A DNA stretch of 29,671 nt, taken from Bog-756 sp035531955. Its GTDB lineage: Bacteria; Actinomycetota; Acidimicrobiia; Acidimicrobiales; RAAP-2. A model generated the notes under the pieces. It did not search any database and was not told where the DNA came from. It was given only the letters and a program-made list of their open reading frames with translations. The stretch's first letter is position 1; each line of letters opens with the position of its first letter. The DNA lies in NCBI GenBank assembly GCA_035531955.1, contig DATKRZ010000087.1:1-29671 (forward strand). Direction: 5' to 3'. A program made the position numbers and the translations under genes. Positions 1-8,097 of this stretch are shown here, piece by piece.

Positions 1-13
1 CCGGCTCTCGCCC

Positions 14-721
14 CTACCAGAGCGGCGACCAGCTGCTGGTGCGCAACAGCTTGCTCTCCCACTGGTCCCGGAGCTCCAGCCCCTTGGCCATGTAGGAGCC
101 CGGCCAAGTGTCGGGGTCGTACTCCTCGACGCTGGTCAGCAGGCCGCCCAGGGCGGAGAAGCTCACGATCTTCTGCATGAGGATCGCCTCGGGTCGGGTC
201 CCCGATCCGTGCGCCACCTGAAAGCAGGCCTGGATGTCGAGGAGCCTCCTTTCCGGCGGGGTCCTACGCATGAACTGCCAGTAATCGTGGTCCCACAGCT
301 CGATGTAGTCGTCGAGTGGGGCATCGGGCCAGCCCGTGTCCTGCATGTAGACCGAGAGCTCGTGTTCCCGCCCGTCGACCGGCATCTCCTTCAGGTCGAC
401 TTCCTGCAACTCTGACCAGTACACCGGCGTGAGCAGCTTCCCGTCCACCTGGTAGCGGCACGAGTCGAGCTTGGCCGCCAGCTCGGTCAGGTCACCGGCC
501 AGCATCCGCCGGGCCAGCGCTTCCCAGGCCGCGCCATCCGAGACGGCGGTGATGGTGACCACCTGGTAGGACGGTCCGCTCCCCATGGCATGGTTCAGGT
601 ACCACAGGAGCCGGGCACCCTCGACCCGGGCCAGCGCACCCATCCATTCGTCCCGGAACAGATCCTCGAAGGCGGAGGCGTGCCGGCCGATGACCTTGTG
701 GGTCTCGTGCAGGTACAGCAC
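14..721 (-). CDS. Conserved hypothetical protein, tandem paralogue 1
   Basis: I do not recognise the family. The 235-residue product starts at a GTG and has no signal peptide or membrane segment, so it is probably cytosolic. It is clearly homologous to the next gene upstream (748-1449): both begin with a hydrophobic strand followed by H-E-x-H-K-V, share ARLLWY, a VVT-T-AV-DGA-W block, and end with LRDQW-S-LLRT--WSPL. The pattern of strand, helix, strand, hydrophobic strand, helix, repeated once in the second half, resembles two tandem dimeric alpha/beta-barrel (NIPSNAP-like) units; that fold is inference. The gap to the upstream paralogue is only 26 bases, so the two are probably co-transcribed. 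Spacing upstream of the GTG contains GGGGA as a weak ribosome site. Function unknown. Confidence 0.75.
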   Translation of the reverse strand: MLYLHETHKVIGRHASAFEDLFRDEWMGALARVEGARLLWYLNHAMGSGPSYQVVTITAVSDGAAWEALARRMLAGDLTELAAKLDSCRYQVDGKLLTPVYWSELQEVDLKEMPVDGREHELSVYMQDTGWPDAPLDDYIELWDHDYWQFMRRTPPERRLLDIQACFQVAHGSGTRPEAILMQKIVSFSALGGLLTSVEEYDPDTWPGSYMAKGLELRDQWESKLLRTSSWSPLW

Positions 722-747
722 CGGTCAGGGTCCCCCGGCGATCGTTC

Positions 748-1449
748 TCATTGGAGCGGCGACCACACGGCGGTCCGAAGGAGTCTGCTCCTCCACTGGT
801 CGCGGAGTTCGAGCGCCTCGTGCATCCATGATCCCGGTCCGGTGACATCTGACGGGATGTCGTTGGTGAGGAGGTGGATGAGCGGGGGGAGGGCGGACAG
901 TTTCTGCAGCAGGGTCACCTCGGGGTGGCGACCCGCCCCCGGCATGGTCTGCATCGAGAGCTCGATGCTCATCTGCATCCGCGACTCCTCGGCACCGAGG
1001 GAACGCCGGTAGACGTCCCCCGATCTCCTGATGTACTCGCCCACCTTCCCCGGGTAGGGCCACATGGTGTCCTCCATGTAGATGGTCGGCTCGTGAACGC
1101 CAGGATCACCGGTGATGTCGCCCAGGGCGCCGATCGGCGGTGACCAGTCCAGTGGCGTCATGATCCGACCGTGGGACTCGTGCTGGAGCCCGTCGAGGTG
1201 CCTTGCCCACGACTGCAGGTCGCCACCGGCCAACCGCTCGGCCAGACGAGCCCACGATGCGCCGTCCTCGACCGCGGTCACCGTGACCACCCGGTAGGCC
1301 AGCCCGCTCCCGTGAGCCAGGTCGAAATACCAGAGCAGCCGGGCATCGGACCCCTTGGCCAATGTCGGCATCCATCCGCCCCGGTAGGCGTCCTCGAACC
1401 GGGCCGCGGACTTCCCCACCACCTTGTGCACCTCGTGGATGAAGAGCAC
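748..1449 (-). CDS. Conserved hypothetical protein, tandem paralogue 2
   Basis: Paralogue of the 14-721 product, 233 residues from the chosen start. The open frame extends upstream to an ATG at 1530, but the extra 27 residues are Pro/Arg-rich and absent from the paralogue. The GTG at 1447-1449 has GAGAGGGGG a few bases upstream and aligns exactly with the start of the other copy, so I use it. The protein shows the same H-E-x-H-K-V-V opening, DARLLWYFD, a central TVTAVEDGASW block and a closing ELRDQWRSRLLRT. A second half beginning near TIYMEDT repeats the layout of the first, suggesting an internal duplication. No catalytic motif is visible. Likely first gene of a two-gene operon; function unknown. 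Confidence 0.72.
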   Translation of the reverse strand: MLFIHEVHKVVGKSAARFEDAYRGGWMPTLAKGSDARLLWYFDLAHGSGLAYRVVTVTAVEDGASWARLAERLAGGDLQSWARHLDGLQHESHGRIMTPLDWSPPIGALGDITGDPGVHEPTIYMEDTMWPYPGKVGEYIRRSGDVYRRSLGAEESRMQMSIELSMQTMPGAGRHPEVTLLQKLSALPPLIHLLTNDIPSDVTGPGSWMHEALELRDQWRSRLLRTAVWSPLQ

Positions 1450-1528
1450 GAGCCCCCTCTCGAAGGTCCCCGGCGCAGGCTCGGACGCCGGGCGCGGCAC
1501 CGGCACGACGACGCGCCGAGGTGCGAGC

Positions 1529-1534
1529 ATGCTA
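1529..1534 (-). promoter_or_regulatory. Possible -10 box for the paralogue pair
   Basis: TAGCAT on the minus strand fits the TAnnnT pattern of actinobacterial -10 boxes. It lies about 80 bases upstream of the GTG at 1449, which would give a leader of about 70 bases. No convincing -35 was seen, and the upstream side is occupied by the strong hairpin at 1540-1568. Confidence 0.25.
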
Positions 1535-1539
1535 TTGCG

Positions 1540-1568
1540 CGCCCGGGGGGTGGTCCACCGCCCGGGCG
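1540..1568 (-). terminator. Strong GC hairpin behind the MFS gene
   Basis: Two 14-base arms (1540-1553 and 1555-1568) are complementary at 13 of 14 positions around a single T, with an inner GGTGG-T-CCACC core. The hairpin sits 33 bases after the stop of the minus-strand exporter and before the next minus-strand gene. There is no T-tract, as is common for actinobacterial hairpin terminators. The near-perfect symmetry would also allow it to be a protein-binding palindrome. Confidence 0.55.
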
Positions 1569-1600
1569 GCAGCCGACGGGCACTGGCGGATGCGGGCTGA

Positions 1601-3265
1601 CTAGCCGGCGGTCGGCGGGTCCGGTTTCGGGCCGGCCTCCGCCAGCGGCCGGTTTGGCGCCAAGGGGGTGAAGAACAGGCCGATGACCGAGAACAGGGCG
1701 AGCAGCCACAGGGAGGCGCGTAGCGCCGCCAGGCGGGCGTTGGCGTTCTCGTCGACGATGGCCTGTTGTGCCGAGCTCGACAGGTCGGTCTGCGCCAGCT
1801 TGGTCTTGAGCTCGGCGTCGGAGACGAACGGGACGCCGTTGCTGAGCTCGACGGTGGCGGACTGAGTCACCGAGGCGGGTATGGCCTGGTTGGCCTGCGC
1901 GCCGGAGAGCAGGGTGGTGGTAAGCGCGCCGATGAGCACGGCGCCGGCGAGGGCGGTCCCGAGCGAAGCCCCGAAATTGGTCACGGTGTTCTGCAATCCG
2001 CCGACCTCGGCACTCTCCGCGTCCGAGACGGCCGAAACGGTGAGCGCGCCGAGCTGCGAAGCCAGCGCGCCGATGCCCAGGCCCAGCAGCAACATGGGGA
2101 TCAGGACGATCTCGGCACCCGACGACGGCGAGATCCCCCCGATGAGGACCCCGATGCCGATGGTCATGGCGCCGAACCCGGCCTGGACGACCAACCGTGC
2201 CGGGGCCCTGGGTGCAAACCGCGGGATCCCGACGGCGGCGACGAGCAGGGCGATCGAGAGGGGCAAGAGGCGCGCCCCGGTCTGGACCGCCGACAGGGCG
2301 AGGACGACGGACAGGTAGAGCGGGATCACGAAGAAGACGCCCATCTGGACCAGGAACTGGAAGAAGAACAATGACAGGCCGCCGGCGAGCTGCGAGTTCT
2401 TCAGCATCGAGGGCCGCACCAACGGGTCCGCACCCCGGTCCTCCAGGTGGCGCTCCCACACGAAGAAGGCCCAGATGAAGGCCAGTCCGCCGAGGATGAG
2501 CCAGACGACCGGTGAGACACCGAGCCACTGCGGCGCGCCCGGCTTGGCCGTCACCAGGCCCCACTGCGACGATCGCAGCACCCCGAACACGGTTGCGGCC
2601 AGCCCGACGATCGACAGCACGGCGCCGACGAAGTCGAAGCGCCCCGAAGCGCCGACCGGCTGGTCCGCCACCCTGCGCAGGGCGAACAGGATGACGACGA
2701 CCACGACGACTTCACCGACGAAGACATAGCGCCACGACGCGAATGTGGTCACCGCCCCCCCGATCAACGGGCCGGCGGCGATGGCGATGGCACTGGCCGC
2801 GGCGATCATGCCGTAGGCGGCGGAGCGCTTGGCCTCGGGGAAGTTGACCGCCACCAGGGCCACGATGGCCGGCAGGATGAGGGCCGCACCGATGCCTTCG
2901 AGCAGGGACCAGCCGAGTAGCAGCACCCCGAGGTTGGGGGCGGCCGCGGTGGTCGCGGATCCCAGCCCGTAGACGACGAGGCCGAGGGCCAGGGTCCGCC
3001 GCCGCCCGAGGCGCGCTCCGATCTTCCCCCCGGTGATCATGAGGGAGGCCATGACCAGGGTGTAAAGGGTGATGGCGGTCTGGATGCCGGTCACCGTGGT
3101 GTGCAGATCCTTGGCCACGTATTGGATCGACACGTTCATGACCGAGCTGTCCAGCGTCATGAGGAACTGGGCGGACGCCAGCACCACCAATACGAATCCC
3201 GACCCCGTGCGCGCTCCGGACTTGGCCACGGCGGGCAGCCTACGTGGCCGCCACCACCCGGACAC
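1601..3265 (-). CDS. MFS transporter, DHA2 (EmrB/QacA) 14-TM family
   Basis: Proton-driven drug or metabolite exporter in the cytoplasmic membrane. The product is 554 residues with about 14 hydrophobic segments. TM1 carries the LDSSVMN version of the DHA2 motif D (residues 38-44), the TM2-3 loop has GGKIGARLGRR (motif A, 79-89), and an Ala/Gly-rich segment ending GPLIGG (about 165-170) corresponds to motif C. A loop between the last two membrane segments is long and polar (near residues 470-525), typical of this family. The frame opens further upstream to 3316, but a GTG at 3263-3265 has GGAGG five bases upstream and is chosen. The substrate cannot be read from the sequence. No adjacent TetR or MarR repressor is present, so its regulation is unknown. 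Confidence 0.9.
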   Translation of the reverse strand: MSGWWRPRRLPAVAKSGARTGSGFVLVVLASAQFLMTLDSSVMNVSIQYVAKDLHTTVTGIQTAITLYTLVMASLMITGGKIGARLGRRRTLALGLVVYGLGSATTAAAPNLGVLLLGWSLLEGIGAALILPAIVALVAVNFPEAKRSAAYGMIAAASAIAIAAGPLIGGAVTTFASWRYVFVGEVVVVVVILFALRRVADQPVGASGRFDFVGAVLSIVGLAATVFGVLRSSQWGLVTAKPGAPQWLGVSPVVWLILGGLAFIWAFFVWERHLEDRGADPLVRPSMLKNSQLAGGLSLFFFQFLVQMGVFFVIPLYLSVVLALSAVQTGARLLPLSIALLVAAVGIPRFAPRAPARLVVQAGFGAMTIGIGVLIGGISPSSGAEIVLIPMLLLGLGIGALASQLGALTVSAVSDAESAEVGGLQNTVTNFGASLGTALAGAVLIGALTTTLLSGAQANQAIPASVTQSATVELSNGVPFVSDAELKTKLAQTDLSSSAQQAIVDENANARLAALRASLWLLALFSVIGLFFTPLAPNRPLAEAGPKPDPPTAG

Positions 3266-3391
3266 CCGCTCCTCCGTCCGGGAATGTGCCCACGGTGCCC
3301 TGCAGAGCGGGGACATGACCGTCCAAGGGAGTGCGACGGAACCGACAGCAGCTACGGCGTCACCGGCCGCCTTCGCCCTGGCACACCCCGA

Positions 3392-5734
3392 TCACTTCAC
3401 GGTCGCGGCGGACCTCGGGGCCGGGGATCGCGGGCCGGTGACGTGGTCGGCTTCGCCCTGGGCCAAAAGGGCCTCGATGGCACCGGGCTCGACCGGCCGC
3501 GAGAAGATGAACCCCTGGCCTCGATCGCAGAGCTCACGGCGCAGCCCCTCCAGCTGGGAGTCGTCCTCGATGCCCTCGGCCAGGGTCACCAGTCCCAGGG
3601 TGCGGCCGAGCTCCACCAGGGTGTGGATGAGGGCGACGGAGTCCGTCGTCTCGTCCATCTCTGCCACGAACGACCGGTCGATCTTGAGCACGTCCACCGG
3701 GAACTGACGGAGGTAGGCCAACGACGAGTAGCCGGTGCCGAAATCGTCGATGGCGATCATCACACCGAGCTCCTTCAGCCTCTTCAGCCGGGACACGGTG
3801 GCATTGGCGTCCTTCATCAGCGTCGACTCGGTGACCTCGATGACCAACGCCCCGGGCTCGATGCCGCTGGCGGCCAGGGCCTCTTGGACGTGGTCGACCA
3901 GGGTGTCGGCCTCGAGCTGCCGCATCGACACGTTGACCGACATCGTGGTCGGGTAGCCCATCTCGCGCCAGCAGGCGGCCTGGGTGCAGGCCTCGTGGAG
4001 GACCCACCGTCCCACCTCCACGATCATCCCGCTGTCCTCCAGGACGGGGATGAAGTCGTCCGGCGCGATGACCCCCTTGGTCGGGTGCTGCCACCGGATG
4101 AGGGCCTCCACCCCCCGGATGGCCACGCTGTCGAGGTCGAAGATGGGTTGGTAGAGGAGGAAGAACTGTGAATCGGCCAGGGCCGAGTCGAGGTCGGACT
4201 TGAGCGCCAGGCGGTCGACGGCCGCCGACTGCATGGCCGGCTCGAAGAGCACCGAACCGTCCCGGCCCCCGGCCTTGGCCCGGTAGAGGGCGATGTCGGC
4301 ATCGCGGAGGAGCTCCTGGGCCGAGGGCCGGTCACCGGTGGCGATCCCGATGCTGGCGGTCACCGTGATCGGGAGCCCCTCGTACCCCTCGACCGTAAAC
4401 GGTTTGGCCAACACCTCCCGGATCCGCTCGGCGACCATGAACGGCCCTGCGGCCAAGGAGACACCTTCGGCCAGGATGACGAACTCGTCGCCTCCCAGAC
4501 GTCCCACGGTGTCGCTGGCCCGCAGGATGGCGGCGAACCGCCCGGCCACGGCCCGCAGGAGCTTGTCGCCCGCCTCATGGCCGAGCGAGTCGTTGGCGTC
4601 CTTGAAATTGTCCAGGTCGATGAAGTAGGCGGCCACCGGATCCAGGGTCCGCCGCGACCGGACCAGCATCTGCTCGGCCCGGTCGAGGATCAACTGGCGG
4701 TTGGCCAGACCGGTGAGCGGGTCGTGGAGGGCCCGGTGGGCGAGCAGGGCCTCGAACTCCTTGCGCTCGGTGATGTCGCGGATGTTCGAGACGTAGCCGG
4801 CCACCGAGGGTCGGGCGATCTGGTTGGTCACCACCGCCTCGACGTCCCGCCAGGTGCCATCGCTGCGTTCCATGCGGAACTGGACGAACACGGTCTCCGG
4901 GGCGGCTTGGAACGTGGTTCCGAGCCGGCTCTCCACCCGGTCACGGTCGTCGGGGTGGACGAAGTCGGTGCTGACCCGGCCGATCATGTCCTTCGGCTCG
5001 AATCCGAGCAGGTCGGTGATGGCCGGGCTCACATAGGTGCAGATCCCCATCTTGTCCGACACCATGGTGGTGTCCGACGAGTTCTGGATGAGCGATCGGA
5101 ACCGGTCCTCGCTCAGCCGCATGGAGGCCTCGGCGTCCTCCTTCTGCTCGGCTGTCGCACCGGCCATCCGGATGATGAAGAACAGGACGAACGCACCCAT
5201 CAGGGCCAGGGTGTTGCCCTGGGACAGCGACAGGGTCGAGGGGACCACGTGCTGCCAGACGGCCAGCTGGCCGAGGGCGATGCCCGTCAGGCTCCAGACG
5301 GCGGTGGTCTGCCAGACCTTCGATCCAACGTAGAAGACGTTCTCGAGGGCGATGAAGGCGAATGCCCCGGACAGGACCGGTCCCCACCCGGTCAGGTAGA
5401 TGACGGCGGTCACCCCGGCCGCCTGGGCGGCGATCCGCAGGTGCAGCCTCGCCGGAGTGGGACGGCTGGTGTAGAGCTTGTCCACCACCAGGTTGGACGC
5501 CGGAATGGCGATGAAGATGCCGAGCCACACCCACGCGGACTCGCGGGCGATGACCCCGAAGTCCATGAGCGGCAGGATGATCACCAGGGCCGCCGGGCCC
5601 ATCAGATAGGCCAGCATCTTGGGATCGAGCTTGCGCTTTGACGCGTCCGACCCGCGCCCGGCGCCCGCCCCGCCGGCTGCCGGCAGGAGGCCTGATCCCG
5701 GTGGAGGGGACGGCTTCGCCATCGTGTTCGACAC
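3392..5734 (-). CDS. Membrane PAS-GGDEF-EAL cyclic-di-GMP enzyme
   Basis: Bifunctional candidate for making and degrading cyclic di-GMP at the membrane. From a GTG start the protein has 780 residues: a Pro/Gly-rich cytosolic tail (1-35), about six hydrophobic segments (40-190), a PAS domain with PAC-type ending (about 208-325), GGDEF (about 330-495) and EAL (about 510-755). The GGDEF motif is intact at 414-418, and an RxxD inhibitory site (R405, D408) lies five residues before it. The EAL domain keeps E543-A-L, the NVS segment, EVTES, DDFGTGYS (663-670), LKIDRSF and AEGIE, so phosphodiesterase activity is expected. The GTG at 5732-5734 has GGAAGCGGGAA upstream; an ATG four codons later is the alternative. 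The signal sensed by PAS is unknown. Confidence 0.93.
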   Translation of the reverse strand: MSNTMAKPSPPPGSGLLPAAGGAGAGRGSDASKRKLDPKMLAYLMGPAALVIILPLMDFGVIARESAWVWLGIFIAIPASNLVVDKLYTSRPTPARLHLRIAAQAAGVTAVIYLTGWGPVLSGAFAFIALENVFYVGSKVWQTTAVWSLTGIALGQLAVWQHVVPSTLSLSQGNTLALMGAFVLFFIIRMAGATAEQKEDAEASMRLSEDRFRSLIQNSSDTTMVSDKMGICTYVSPAITDLLGFEPKDMIGRVSTDFVHPDDRDRVESRLGTTFQAAPETVFVQFRMERSDGTWRDVEAVVTNQIARPSVAGYVSNIRDITERKEFEALLAHRALHDPLTGLANRQLILDRAEQMLVRSRRTLDPVAAYFIDLDNFKDANDSLGHEAGDKLLRAVAGRFAAILRASDTVGRLGGDEFVILAEGVSLAAGPFMVAERIREVLAKPFTVEGYEGLPITVTASIGIATGDRPSAQELLRDADIALYRAKAGGRDGSVLFEPAMQSAAVDRLALKSDLDSALADSQFFLLYQPIFDLDSVAIRGVEALIRWQHPTKGVIAPDDFIPVLEDSGMIVEVGRWVLHEACTQAACWREMGYPTTMSVNVSMRQLEADTLVDHVQEALAASGIEPGALVIEVTESTLMKDANATVSRLKRLKELGVMIAIDDFGTGYSSLAYLRQFPVDVLKIDRSFVAEMDETTDSVALIHTLVELGRTLGLVTLAEGIEDDSQLEGLRRELCDRGQGFIFSRPVEPGAIEALLAQGEADHVTGPRSPAPRSAATVK

Positions 5735-5853
5735 TGCAGTTCCCGCTTCCTGTGAGTCTGCTGTAGCTCTTGTCGACCGATTCCGAGGCCGACTTGAACC
5801 GATCGGGCCGTCCCGCGCCCGGCTGGCCCCTCCGTGGCGCGCCTCGTGCGCTC

Positions 5854-6909
5854 TCAGCGCAAGTGGGAGGCGGCCCGGCCCGAGTAGGCGGGAAGGTCCA
5901 GGTAGGTCCGGATCCCGGGTTGGGCGGCCACCACGGCCGGGACCGCGCTCACGCAGTGGGTGGCCGTGGCCACGACGCCCGGATTGCGCTGCAGGCCGGC
6001 CGCCACGGACGCAGGATGGAGGCCGTGGAAGGTGACGAGGGTGGAGGGATCCCCGGTGATGCCGACTTCGAACCGCTCGCCCTCCGGCCCGAACGACCAG
6101 GCCGGATCCAGGTGTTCGTCCCCCATGAACCAGTTGGTCCGCACGGAGATGACCGGCCGGCCGCGTACGCTCGCCTCCCAGCAGAACTTCTGGGCGGCGA
6201 TGCAACCCGGCCGGATGGGCCCGACGGGGGAGTCGATCGCCGCGGTGGCGACGGCCACCTCATGGGTCACCTTCAGCCCGGGGTCGAGCCCGAATCCGAG
6301 TCCGTGGGCGGTCATGGCGATCGACTGGCCGAAGCCGTCGCCGAGGATGACGGGCATCGGGCTGTTCGCCGCCTCCTCGGGTGTCCGCCCGAAGAGCATG
6401 ATGTCGCCCACCACGGCCGGCGCACCGTAGCTGCGGATGTCCGAGAACTCCTCGGCGCGCACATGGGTGATGGACTGCGACAGCGCCGACAGCGCCAGCG
6501 GGAAGCGCTCGGTGATGCCCCCGGGGTGGATGCCGGTGCCGTGGAGGCTGGTCCGGCCTTCGACGCAGGCTGCCTCGACGAGGGATTCGTCCCGGCCACC
6601 GGGGAAGAACCAGTTCAAGGGGGTTACGACGTTCTTTCCCGATCTCAACAACCGGGCGACCACAGCCGGATCGGCCATCAGCGGCGAGTAGATGACGCAT
6701 TCGGCCTCGAGGGCCACGAGGTCGTCGATGTCATCGGTGGCCACCACCCCCGACGGCTCCCCGCCGATCAGCTCGCCGAGGTCGCGACCTGCCTTCTCCT
6801 TGGAGTGGACCCAACATCCCACCAGCTCCAGCTCGGGATGGGCCACCACCCCCGCCATGGCCGCCCGGCCCACACCGCCGCTCGCCCACTGGATGACCCG
6901 TAATGCCAT
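5854..6909 (-). CDS. DapB-like NAD(P)-dependent dehydrogenase
   Basis: The 351-residue product has an N-terminal Rossmann fold of the dihydrodipicolinate reductase type: hydrophobic strand, then SGGVGRAAM (residues 10-18), and later CVIYSPL and NVVTPLNW strands. The family includes 2,4-diaminopentanoate dehydrogenase and many actinobacterial homologues of unknown substrate. It is longer than true DapB (about 250 residues), and the centre and C-terminus do not look like DapB, so lysine biosynthesis is unlikely. HGTGIHPGG (near 123-131) may be in the active site. The start is the only good ATG. It is divergent from the GlxA-type regulator across a 195-base gap. I infer an oxidoreductase acting on an amino or oxo acid; substrate unknown. 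Confidence 0.75.
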   Translation of the reverse strand: MALRVIQWASGGVGRAAMAGVVAHPELELVGCWVHSKEKAGRDLGELIGGEPSGVVATDDIDDLVALEAECVIYSPLMADPAVVARLLRSGKNVVTPLNWFFPGGRDESLVEAACVEGRTSLHGTGIHPGGITERFPLALSALSQSITHVRAEEFSDIRSYGAPAVVGDIMLFGRTPEEAANSPMPVILGDGFGQSIAMTAHGLGFGLDPGLKVTHEVAVATAAIDSPVGPIRPGCIAAQKFCWEASVRGRPVISVRTNWFMGDEHLDPAWSFGPEGERFEVGITGDPSTLVTFHGLHPASVAAGLQRNPGVVATATHCVSAVPAVVAAQPGIRTYLDLPAYSGRAASHLR

Positions 6910-7063
6910 GACCCTCCCGTCGCCGGCGGCTTCCGGTGCTCAGGGTACGGCCGCCACGCCCCCCGGGCGACAGCCACCGCCCGGCGGGGATGGCGACCAC
7001 CGGGTCGGAGGCGGGACCACGGCCCTGCTGGGGCCCCTGCCGATGGCCGAATATGTGGGCATT

Positions 7064-7089
7064 GCGTCATTGACGCCATCGACGGCGTC
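7064..7089. promoter_or_regulatory. Nested GACGC inverted repeats, candidate operator
   Basis: GCGTCA-T-TGACGC (7064-7076) is a perfect 6-base inverted repeat with one spacer base. It overlaps a second one, GACGCC-ATCGAC-GGCGTC (7072-7089), which is 16/18 symmetric. The pair ends 15 bases before the regulator's ATG at 7105, in the divergent gap with the DapB-like gene. The position suggests autoregulation or control of both directions; binding by the adjacent AraC-type protein is inference. Confidence 0.4.
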
Positions 7090-7104
7090 GGTCACGCTGG
7101 CTGC

Positions 7105-8097
7105 ATGAGGCTTCGCCGCGTGGTCATCGTCGCCTACCCCGGCCTGCAGCCGCTCGATGCCGTCGGGCCCTTCGAAGTGTTCACCGGCGCCACCCGGGCG
7201 GTGACGATGCTGGGCCGGCCCGGCGGCTACCGGGTGACCCTGGCCTCGCGGGACGGACAGCCGGTCCGGTCCGGGAGCGGCCTCGGCCTGTGCACGGGGC
7301 CGCTGCCCGACCCCGCCGGGGGGATCGACACGCTGGTCCTCCCGGGCGGTGAACGGGCGCGTGCCGCCCGTGGCGACGATGCGCTGGTGGCGTGGATCAA
7401 GGCGGCCGCACCGCACAGCCGTCGGGTGGCCACGGTGTGCACCGGGGCGTTCCTGGCCGCCCGGGCCGGCCTGCTGGACGGCCGCCGGGTCACCACCCAC
7501 TGGGCGAGCGCCGACAAGCTGGCCGCCGAGTTTCCCGCACTCCGGGTCGACGCCGATCCCATCTACATCCGGGACGGGAAATTCTGGACCAGTGCGGGCG
7601 TGACCGCCGGCATCGACCTGGCCCTGGCCCTGGTGCAGGACGACCTCGGCGTCGACGTGGCCCAGACCGTGGCCCGCTGGCTGGTCATGTTCCTACACCG
7701 ACCCGGGGGTCAGACCCAGTTCGCGTCGCCGGTGTGGGTGCCGAGGGCCGAGCACTCGACGGTGCGGGCCGTGCAGGGCATGGTCGAGGCTTCACCCGGC
7801 GGTGACCACCGGGTGCCCGCCATGGCCGCCGCGGCCGCCATGAGCGTCCGGCACTTCGCCCGGGTCTTCGCAACCGAGGTGGGTGAGACACCCAGTCGCT
7901 TCGTCGAGCGGGTCCGCACAGAAGCGGCCCGCCACGAGCTGGAGACGACCAACGACACGCTCGATGTCATCGCCATCCGTTGCGGGCTCGGCACCGCCGA
8001 GACGCTGCGACGGGCCTTCCGACGCCGTCTCAACGTTGCCCCCGACGCCTACCGGCGGCGCTTCCGCGTCGCCATCGATGAAAGGACATCCGCGTGA
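7105..8097 (+). CDS. GlxA-type AraC regulator with DJ-1/PfpI domain
   Basis: Transcription regulator of 330 residues. Residues 1-190 form a DJ-1/PfpI amidotransferase-like domain with the nucleophile-elbow sequence TVCTGAF (C112) and a preceding DTLVLPGG strand. Residues about 220-325 are an AraC-type double helix-turn-helix (MSVRHFARVFATEVGETP ... ETLRRAFRRRLNVAPDAYRRRF). In this family the DJ-1 domain is thought to sense a small molecule rather than act as an enzyme, as in regulators of arginine, carnitine and betaine catabolism. The stop overlaps the start of the next gene, itself a DJ-1-like enzyme, so both are likely one transcript. The ATG has a poor ribosome site. The inverted repeats at 7064-7089 are a candidate self-operator. 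Confidence 0.92.
   Translation: MRLRRVVIVAYPGLQPLDAVGPFEVFTGATRAVTMLGRPGGYRVTLASRDGQPVRSGSGLGLCTGPLPDPAGGIDTLVLPGGERARAARGDDALVAWIKAAAPHSRRVATVCTGAFLAARAGLLDGRRVTTHWASADKLAAEFPALRVDADPIYIRDGKFWTSAGVTAGIDLALALVQDDLGVDVAQTVARWLVMFLHRPGGQTQFASPVWVPRAEHSTVRAVQGMVEASPGGDHRVPAMAAAAAMSVRHFARVFATEVGETPSRFVERVRTEAARHELETTNDTLDVIAIRCGLGTAETLRRAFRRRLNVAPDAYRRRFRVAIDERTSA

Noticed and set aside
1278..2564. Long open frame (428 residues) on the minus strand overlapping the MFS gene
   Set aside because: It is Arg/Gly/Pro-rich with no recognisable motif and lies out of frame over a clear transporter; long shadow frames are expected at this GC content.
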